A stretch of 64,000 bases of DNA from Spizellomyces punctatus DAOM BR117. Taxonomy: Eukaryota; Chytridiomycota; Chytridiomycetes; Spizellomycetales; Spizellomycetaceae. The translations under genes were made by a program, and so were the position numbers. Location: the NCBI RefSeq assembly GCF_000182565.1, contig NW_015971550.1, positions 296,579-360,578 of the forward strand. Reading direction: 5' to 3'. This document shows positions 57,799 through 64,000 of the stretch, one piece after another. Positions within the stretch are counted from its first letter, which is position 1. The number at the start of each line of letters is the position of its first letter. The notes beneath the pieces were generated by a model. The model was not told where the DNA came from. It saw nothing but the letters and a program-made list of their open reading frames with translations, and did not search any database.

Positions 57799-59579
57799 TC
57801 ACCATTTGCGTCTGTATTCCCATCTCGTGTTTGAACTTCCAATATTGTTGATGACCGACATATTTGATACATGCATTGTATGCAGCATATTGGAAATCAT
57901 TTGTGTCTGCATCTGCTGCTGCATCAACTTCCCATATGCGGATGCAAAATCTCCTCCACTACCGCCATCCCCAGTTGCCCTCTGCGTGCGCTTCTGATGA
58001 TCAGACACTACATTCTGAATACGGTCGCGAAGCGCTCTGACTCCCAGATCTGCTAGCAACTTTTCGCGGCAGGCAGATTCCGCTTTATATCGCTCTGATT
58101 CAGACTTTTGGAACGAGTCGTCGGCAGATCGTGCCATGTCCCAATGATTCTGTGCGTACAGCTGGGATTGGGATAGACTATGAGCCGTTGAATTCAGACT
58201 AGCTGTTTGGCTGCTAATTGTTGAGAGGTGGTGTTCAAGGCGGTCAGTGAGGGCAGATATGATGTTCTCGGTAGTTTGCAGTTGGGTAATGAGCGCGTCT
58301 GAAGGGTAAATCTTGTCGTCCTGAGATGCATTCTGCTGAATGTCTGCTAGGAGAGTGTCCACTTTTTGTTTGGTTTCGTTGCAACGTTCTTCCAGGTCCT
58401 TCACATAATTTCCACAAGCGTCCTTGACCCATTCCACGTGTGCTTGAAGCTTGGCATGCTTTTCAGCGTCCATGCGTATCCGGGTTCTCTTTTCCTCAGC
58501 CTCAAAGGTCTCGTCGGCCTGACGAGCTTGATCCCAGGCGTTGTGGGCTGTAGTAACCAGAGAGATGGACTTGATGTACCCCGTCTCTGCCAGTCTGCAT
58601 TGACGTCGTGGGTGGTGCTTATGAGGGTGAGAATGGTGTCATGAGTCCTTTGCAGCGTGGTGAGGATGTGATGAATAGCTTTCGGATCAGACTTGAGGTT
58701 TGCGTAGAGAGCTTCAATTTCTTGAGATGTTTGTGCCAATCTATCTAGTGTTGGCACAAAATATCCTAGGCGCCATCGCTCGAGGGCATCGCGCTCATTT
58801 TGGAGCCGGATCTGCTTTTCGTTTTGTTCAAATGCTTCCTGTAGAGTGTTGGCGCCACTCCAATCGCTCCTACCGTAGAATGCTTTAAGAGCATTGTTGT
58901 TCGCTTCACGTCGCTGAGAGGCTTCCGAGTCTAGATTCTGCGTAATGGAATCTTCCCCAGACTGAAACTCCCATCGCCGGTCGAGGTTACTGAGTGTACA
59001 TGCTTGCGTTGTGGCTTCTTGGACTTTGTTCATTAGGTCAACTAGATCTGTTGGCGGATCCGAGGTGAGTAGAGCTGCTCGATCAAGTGCGCTTGCAAGG
59101 TCTTGGGATGCCGGTAGTGTAGGGCGCGGTTCGGGGTTCTCATTCTGTTGTTCTTTGTTTACTGATGATCTATCGTCAGAGTTGGTTAAAGCAGTAGTAT
59201 CTGCAACATTTGCATGCGCCCCTTGGCCTTCTTTCACGTCCAAGGTCGGGGTGGAAGGGTCACTCGGAACCCGTTCTTTCTGCGCTTCATCTCCTTCGAA
59301 TCGGACCGCCTCAACTTTGTTTACCGCTCTAGGTTCCTTCTCCAAACCTCTGCCATAAAATTGCCTCCGCTTCTTTCCCTCCTCTTCTACAAATGCTTGG
59401 AATATTTGATATGCCTCAGCGACGTGTCCTTGCTCATAAAGCTCAGCTTCACGCTGACAAGCTGACTGATAGGACGAGAGAGATGTAGCATAGAACGGAG
59501 AGAGGGTGGGATGGTCGTTGTTGCTTGTGCCGTTCTTGGTCCGTGGTGGAAGCGGTGGTGGTGCAGACATTCTGCTCAA
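57799..59579 (-). CDS. coiled-coil protein, function unknown (apparent frameshift)
   Basis: Starts MSRMSAPPPLPPRTKNG at 59579 and runs open for 392 codons, then continues in another frame from about 58575 to the TGA at 57799. The first half is helical and charged (YEQGHVAEAYQIFQAFVEEE, FEQNEKQIRLQNERDALERW). The second half is a classic coiled coil (NAWDQARQADETFEAEEKRT, HVEWVKDACGNYVKDLEERC, NVVSDHQKRTQRA) with a Gln/Met-rich tail (YGKLMQQQMQTQMISNML). The coding character of the second frame starts well upstream of its first Met (at 58473), so both halves belong together. A fifth C in the CCCC run at 58579-58582 would restore the frame; a poor intron (GTCAAT donor) is an alternative. No family recognised. 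Confidence 0.6.
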
Positions 59580-60217
59580 ATTCGTAGTGCGGAGCCGGTG
59601 GGTTCTGGCACTAGCACCCGCACCAGGGAATGAACCGGCGACAACCGGTTCGGAACCTAATTTCCGCTACGGCTGGAACAATCCTCCTGAACTCGTCTGG
59701 TCTGCCAGGTCCATCTACCATTCATTGCAAAAGACTTACATTACTACACCGTTACAGTGACCGGGTGTTGCAAGGCGTGTGGCGTATCCTGGAAACCCAA
59801 GAAGCTGTTACTTAAGGTGCCAGTAGCGACTTTACCCTTTCAAAATTCTTGTTGGGTCCTCCTGAATCACGACAGCGGCGTGGCGCTGCTCTGCGCGGTA
59901 ACATAGCAGCCACATCTCTCTGTCACAATCAAGATGCACCTTTCAATGCTTTTTTCCAACCTTCTTGCGGGTCCAGAGATTTCCTTTACGAAGCCTTAAG
60001 AATCGAGAGATTCCTTAAACAGAGTGAGTTGATTTTGTATCCAATCATTAGAAGAAGGCTTAGGGTGGCATTATTATAATTATGGCGAGCCAATGACCAT
60101 ACTGTTGGGGTTCGGTCTCTCATGATGCACATCACTTTTGGTGCTGACATGTCATAATGCTTATTGGCTCTGTTTCCACATGATATTATCATTGCATTGA
60201 GAATTTCAAAAATAAAT
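59580..60217. other. intergenic, no gene seen
   Basis: 638 bases between the coiled-coil gene's start and tRNA-Gly. No convincing feature apart from promoter sequence. Confidence 0.45.
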
Positions 60218-60288
60218 GCATTGGTGGTTTAGTGGTATAATTACCGCCTGCCACGCGGTAGACCCGAGTTCGATTCTCGGCCAATGCA
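60218..60288 (+). tRNA. tRNA-Gly (GCC), second copy
   Basis: All 71 bases are identical to 27601-27671: same acceptor stem GCATTGG/CCAATGC, anticodon GCC and B-box. A T-run (TTCTTTTGG) lies within 10 bases downstream, and a longer one (GTTTTTTGC) about 20 bases on. Confidence 0.95.
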
Positions 60289-60502
60289 CAGGTTCTTTTG
60301 GGTCTAATGTTTTTTGCTCCGTTGCCCTGCCGCCTAGACGACCCTATCACCGGACACAGTACAACATTGCAAATGATATTTCATCCTCTCGTCGGTTACT
60401 CAAATTTTCCAATCTCTCCAACCTAGTCATCATTGAATAACTGGCTTTAACCGCATACTTTACTCTCTCCCCATTTGACGTTTACAGTCGTAGATCAACA
60501 CT

Positions 60503-60774
60503 ATGGCTATCCTTGAGAAATTCCACAATGTGATAGCTCTTGCCCAAGTGACTCTCAACGGTCGACACAATCCCCGTTACAAAACAGGAAGGTGAGTTAT
60601 TGAGAACAGAAAGTTTCCTTTCGCAAGAAGAAGTATTGCAAACCGCAAAAATACTGGCAAACATACATAACATTTCTTCCCAGACGAGAATGTTTAAAAG
60701 TTGTAGTTCACCATTGGATATGCAGAACCCGTAGAATTTGGATGGTTCATGGAGGACCTATACCTCGACAGTAA
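60503..60774 (+). CDS. possible small two-exon gene
   Basis: ATG at 60503 opens MAILEKFHNVIALAQVTLNG, then RHNPRYKTGR. A good donor (AGGTGAGT) at 60592 and a pyrimidine-rich acceptor (ATTTCTTCCCAG) near 60684 would join in phase to RECLKVVVHHWICRTRRIW and a TAA at 60772-60774, about 60 residues, strongly basic. No family recognised. It sits between two tRNA genes. It could be chance. Confidence 0.3.
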
Positions 60775-60920
60775 TATAGTAGATGACCTTGTCATTCACC
60801 CAGGAACAAAAAAAAACAACGAATGTACGAAATGTTACAGCTGCCGGGTCCTGTTTGAATGTTGGTCAGGGGGGGATGCTATCCAACATGAGACGGGTAC
60901 AAAAAATCTATTTTTGCGAT

Positions 60921-60993
60921 GCCTCCTCCGAGATTCGAACACGGGACCTTCTGCTTACTAGGCAGACGCTCTAACCAACTGAGCCAAGGAGGC
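60921..60993 (-). tRNA. tRNA-Thr (AGT)
   Basis: 73 bases on the minus strand with acceptor GCCTCCT/AGGAGGC, A-box TGGCTCAGTTGG, anticodon arm TCTGCCTAGTAAGCAGA (anticodon AGT) and B-box GTGTTCGAATC. No intron. A T-run follows on the minus strand about 12-20 bases downstream (ATTTTTTG in reverse complement). Confidence 0.95.
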
Positions 60994-61512
60994 GTCACAG
61001 TTCTGTGGCTCTTGTTAAGATCTGTAGAGACAGACTTTCGTGAATATCTCTAGAGACACTCGTGCGCCTATACTCTTCCTGGCATCGTCAAAGTCATCCC
61101 AGACATTTTTGTCATCACAGTACCGTCGGTATGGATCGGCGGCTAATGGAAACAGAGTCTCCGGTATGACAAAGACTTTAATACCTTTGTAGTGGTTCCA
61201 TTTGCAATAGTTCCTTTAGTGTTTTTAGGTTTTTGAGTCCGGTCACCTGGTGTGCACACGAACATTGCTTTTCTTCTTCAACGGCATGACATGAAGAAAG
61301 ATGTTGATCATTGTGCACCCCATCGTAAAAGGTCAGTTCGGATAATTCGCTAACTTTTCCAGGATCTAGATCCGGATTTTTGAAGGCGTATCCTAATCTT
61401 GTCATTTCGCCATTGTTCAATTGACAAATATGACATATCTGATGGGTTGAGCTTTAAGTACCACGGATATGACGAATTCACAAGTTTTATCGATAACATG
61501 ATAATTTATAAT
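60994..61512. other. intergenic, no gene seen
   Basis: 519 bases between tRNA-Thr and the repeated 3' end of the deacetylase gene; no supported exon. Confidence 0.45.
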
Positions 61513-61664
61513 GATGTCAAATACATTTATCTAATGTAACAAATTCGTAACCTTTACTCCTCAGTTGTCAAATACGTTTATCTAATGTAACAAATTCGTA
61601 ACCTTTACCTCCTCAGATGTCAAATACATTTATCTACTGTAACAAATTGGTAACCTTTGCTCCT
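61513..61664 (-). repeat. three tandem copies of the deacetylase gene's 3' end
   Basis: Three head-to-tail units of 51, 52 and about 49 bases (61614-61664, 61562-61613, 61513-61561). The first overlaps the last codons of the deacetylase; the next two lie past its stop. Read on the minus strand, the far copy still encodes RSKGYEFVTLDKCI and a TGA, against RSKGYQFVTVDKCI in the gene; the middle copy has one extra base that breaks the frame. Each unit carries its own stop codon. Confidence 0.92.
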
Positions 61665-63119
61665 CACGTAGTCGACCACCATTTTAGTCAACATTACATT
61701 GTACGGAGTGCTGCTATGCTGTAAGCTAACGTGTCCATCGGTTGCCACATTTGCATTGTCTAAATTATACTTGAAAGTGGCAAAGCTCGAATAGACGTCT
61801 TTCAACAGAAACCAATCGTAAGAGTCGATGTTTTCAGAAAAATTGATGTACCCGAGATCTTTCAGAGTTTTGTCCACTTCTGCATTCGTCGCCGAATGGG
61901 GAGGACGCATAATCTTAGGTTTCGGAAGGCCAAGTTTTGAAAGAGAATCTTCGATACTGATCATTTCGGAGACTACTTGAGTTTGGTTCAAACTCGTCAA
62001 CCAAGGATGTGTGTAGGTGTGACTTGCGATTAAGTGACCATCGGAAGCTATCCGTCTCGATACGTTTGGATAAATATCCACCCCGACCGGAGATCCATCG
62101 AAAAAACTGGTCGCGTTGCCGTTTACAAAAAACGTTGCCATTACTTTTTGAGAAGATAGATAATCTAAAAGCGAGCTCGTATACTTTGAGGGCGCATCGT
62201 CGAAGGTCAAGGCAAATAATCCCGGCTTGCAGATCGTATACTTCGTAGCATAATTGTTGTTGTTGTCCACAAGGTTGACGCTCGCTTTTGCAGTCACCAC
62301 ACTGCCGAGCTGGAAATACCCGTCCAATGATAAACCGTTCGCAGGTAGAGGTAGTGGATATTTCAACGCTACTTGTACTTTTTGTGTACTGTTGGATCCG
62401 TTGACCGTTTTGACTACTGTGCCGACGACTTTTCCGCTGTAGAGAGCTCGAATGTGTATTTGCCGAGTGATGTTTGTCCATACGTTTACTTGAAACCGAT
62501 GAACACCGGTGTTTGACAGATACTTCGGGAATGAACTGGTGTTTATACATCCTCGTGAATAATCAGCACAGGCTCCCCACTGAGTAGAGCTGACCAAAGT
62601 GACGTTTCCGACAGTAAATTTGACTCCGGCCGGTAAATTCCATAAAACCACAGCGTACAAGCCATGGTTTAAGGAACTAGTCCAACGGGTCAACGGAAGA
62701 GTGTAGGTTTTGAGAACGTTTGTTACTGACAACGTCGTGTCAAGTTTGATTCGGGTGTCGCACAAGGTTGCAGGGGGAGGTTCGATAGCAATGCCTTTCG
62801 AAAGGTGTAAGCCAATCGTAATATTTGATAGAGGAGAACTAGACTTGATGTCGATTTTGATGGCCGAGATCTGACGAGCATCGTGACAACCCGTCAAGGA
62901 ATACCAGTAAGAATCGGCATTGGCGCGTTGTAAAGTCAGGTTGCTCAAGAGACCGTTTGAGGCGGGTAAGTTGATTTTCATTGTGCCGTCATCACTGGTG
63001 TCTTGCCCTAAAAGGTTCGCCCCGTCCAAATATCGAGAAGGGTCTGAGAAGTCCTCTAGAACCATGTCGCCAAATGCGACATGATAAAGAAACGGCAAAA
63101 CAATTAAAGAGAGCTTCAT
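61620..63119 (-). CDS. secreted NodB polysaccharide (chitin) deacetylase
   Basis: A single exon of 499 residues with a signal peptide (MKLSLIVLPFLYHVAFG). Residues about 20-300 form a Ser/Thr/Asn-rich beta-type region, possibly carbohydrate-binding, with many N-glycosylation sites. The NodB domain runs from about 303: motif 1 ALTFDDAPS (both aspartates present; the usual Gly is Ala), motif 2 SHTYTHPWL (both metal-binding histidines), motif 3 MRPPHSATN, motif 4 ENIDSYDWFLL, motif 5 VSLQHSS (catalytic histidine). The essential residues are therefore intact. Likely role: removal of N-acetyl groups from chitin in the cell wall or at a host or substrate surface. It lacks introns, unlike most neighbours, and its last 16 codons are tandemly repeated beyond the stop. 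Confidence 0.92.
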   Translation of the reverse strand: MKLSLIVLPFLYHVAFGDMVLEDFSDPSRYLDGANLLGQDTSDDGTMKINLPASNGLLSNLTLQRANADSYWYSLTGCHDARQISAIKIDIKSSSPLSNITIGLHLSKGIAIEPPPATLCDTRIKLDTTLSVTNVLKTYTLPLTRWTSSLNHGLYAVVLWNLPAGVKFTVGNVTLVSSTQWGACADYSRGCINTSSFPKYLSNTGVHRFQVNVWTNITRQIHIRALYSGKVVGTVVKTVNGSNSTQKVQVALKYPLPLPANGLSLDGYFQLGSVVTAKASVNLVDNNNNYATKYTICKPGLFALTFDDAPSKYTSSLLDYLSSQKVMATFFVNGNATSFFDGSPVGVDIYPNVSRRIASDGHLIASHTYTHPWLTSLNQTQVVSEMISIEDSLSKLGLPKPKIMRPPHSATNAEVDKTLKDLGYINFSENIDSYDWFLLKDVYSSFATFKYNLDNANVATDGHVSLQHSSTPYNVMLTKMVVDYVRSKGYQFVTVDKCI

Positions 63120-63639
63120 TTTTGAGAAGATTGTGCAGTCTGAAGGAGTACATTACTACATGTCAGTCTTATACTTCGGAGCGCCATAACATTTACACAT
63201 GGTATTATTCGGGTCGAGATTTTCCAGATTTTCTAGACACGAACGACTCAGCCCACCCGTGCACTACGATATCTTCTTTGTCTACGATCAATGGATGACC
63301 GCTTGTGGCTGCTCCGGTCATCGCCGTTTTCTCCACGTGCTGCTTGATAAGAAGCACATTGTCTGGTTATTGGGATTTGAAGATTACATTGTCTAATGGA
63401 GGCCTGGAACTTCTCCTGCGTCGACATTTTCTTTCCTAATACGCTGTTTAGATTAGAGACATTGGGTAATTCTGGAACAATCAACGGCATGTTTGGATTC
63501 TACGCATTTCTATTCATAGCTTTTTAAATTAAAACAATGTGCGGCACTCTTCTTGACAAGGAATGTTATCGATAACATTCGCAACCATGACGGTACCGGA
63601 TGAGCATCATTGCAGCATCACTGCAGCATAATCCGTTCC
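63120..63639. other. intergenic, doubtful exon
   Basis: 520 bases between divergent genes. A minus-strand open frame at 63248-63490 (starts MPLIVPELPNVSNLNSVLGK, then KMSTQEKFQASIRQ) looks partly protein-like but has no splice or homology support. A short repeat GCAGCATCA/CTGCAGCAT lies near 63610. Confidence 0.35.
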
Positions 63640-64000
63640 ATGCGCGGAACCTTATCCACCGATCACTTCGCCACTATGCACAGGAACGAGTTGTTTCATT
63701 TGCTGATCGAGCAGCTTCCTCTGGGCGTCATCGTTACCGATTCCGTCGGTGGTATCCTTCTGACAAGTCAGGTCATGCGCGAGCTTTGGAATGACTGTGG
63801 TATCGATGGTGACTTGTGGAATTGCACCGACTCGAATCATCTCGTCATTTACGAAGTGAACAATGTTCTCTACACCTACGACAAGTGGCCACTCACACGG
63901 GCGATCATAAATCACGAGTGCGTGAAGGACGAGATCATCAAATTGAAGACTCGCAACAGCGCGTGCTTGTACGCCCGTGTCTCGGCTTCCCCCGTTTTTC
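63640..64000 (+). CDS. PAS-domain sensor protein, 5' part (runs off window)
   Basis: Open from ATG at 63640 (MRGTLSTDHFATMHRNELF) to the window edge, about 120 residues; ATG at 63676 is an alternative start. The sequence FHLLIEQLPLGVIVTDSVGG, then ILLTSQVMREL, is a PAS domain start, and WPLTRAIINHECVKDEIIKL, then ARVSASPVF, matches the later PAS strands. Such PAS modules usually precede histidine kinase or other signalling domains, which would lie outside the window. The style (LPLGVIVTD, WPLxRAI) resembles bacterial-type sensor kinases, which chytrid fungi also have. No intron in the visible part. Confidence 0.65.
   Translation, partial: MRGTLSTDHFATMHRNELFHLLIEQLPLGVIVTDSVGGILLTSQVMRELWNDCGIDGDLWNCTDSNHLVIYEVNNVLYTYDKWPLTRAIINHECVKDEIIKLKTRNSACLYARVSASPVF

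Overview
The window is nuclear DNA of a fungus. Genes sit on both strands, carry short GT-AG introns (mostly 45-120 bases), and include fungal families: Ugo1-type carrier, Nop9, GID4/Vid24, MATA-type HMG box, hybrid histidine kinase and a secreted chitin-deacetylase-like enzyme. An ARL2BP homologue (a cilium-associated BART protein), a PARP/B-box protein and an MHYT-domain hybrid kinase point to an early-diverging, probably zoosporic (chytrid-like) fungus. This placement is inference; no rRNA marker is present.

Layout, left half: tail of an unknown gene (1-153); PARP/B-box protein (471-2825, +); CCDC47 (2937-4686, -) divergent from a small multi-span membrane protein (4957-5654, +); a large Crb2/53BP1-type checkpoint protein with an extra GATA-type zinc finger (5834-10725, -) divergent from the ribosome-assembly WD protein Rrb1/GRWD1 (11746-13793, +); an MHYT hybrid histidine kinase (14353-18046, +); an orphan (18911-19300, +); a tandem ABC ATPase (19775-21625, -); two orphans (22126-22510 and 23324-25139, +). 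From about 25 to 29.6 kb there are no convincing protein genes, but there is a nine-copy interspersed repeat array (26493-26976) preceded by CCAAT and TATA boxes and followed by a hairpin, and a tRNA-Gly.

Layout, right half: HMG-box regulator (29633-31387, +); RWDD2-like protein (32183-33198, +); tRNA-His; a RING protein (about 34348-35054, -); a two-finger C2H2 protein (35711-36454, -); CCT1/TCP-1 alpha (37824-40124, -) divergent from a Ugo1/SLC25A46-like protein (41086-42802, +); a patatin-type triacylglycerol lipase (43036-46075, -) divergent from a long-chain acyl-CoA synthetase (46839-50402, +); ARL2BP (50462-51530, -); Nop9 (51954-54844, +, interrupted by a 459-base run of N); an XRCC2-like RecA paralogue (54946-55879, -) divergent from GID4 (56272-57440, +); a coiled-coil protein with an apparent frameshift (57799-59579, -); tRNA-Gly and tRNA-Thr; a secreted NodB deacetylase (61620-63119, -) whose last codons are tandemly repeated past its stop; and the start of a PAS-domain sensor (63640 to the window end).

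Themes: genome maintenance (Crb2-like, XRCC2-like, PARP-like), ribosome assembly (Rrb1, Nop9), folding and membrane biogenesis (CCT1, CCDC47), proteolysis (GID4, RING) and storage-lipid use (lipase and acyl-CoA synthetase head to head). Most genes look like ordinary housekeeping genes. The least explained features are the 26.5 kb array, the duplicated 3' end of the deacetylase, and two unusual domain combinations (PARP + B-box; GATA finger + Tudor + BRCT). Exon boundaries were worked out by eye from splice motifs and reading-frame continuity; starts are the least certain part.
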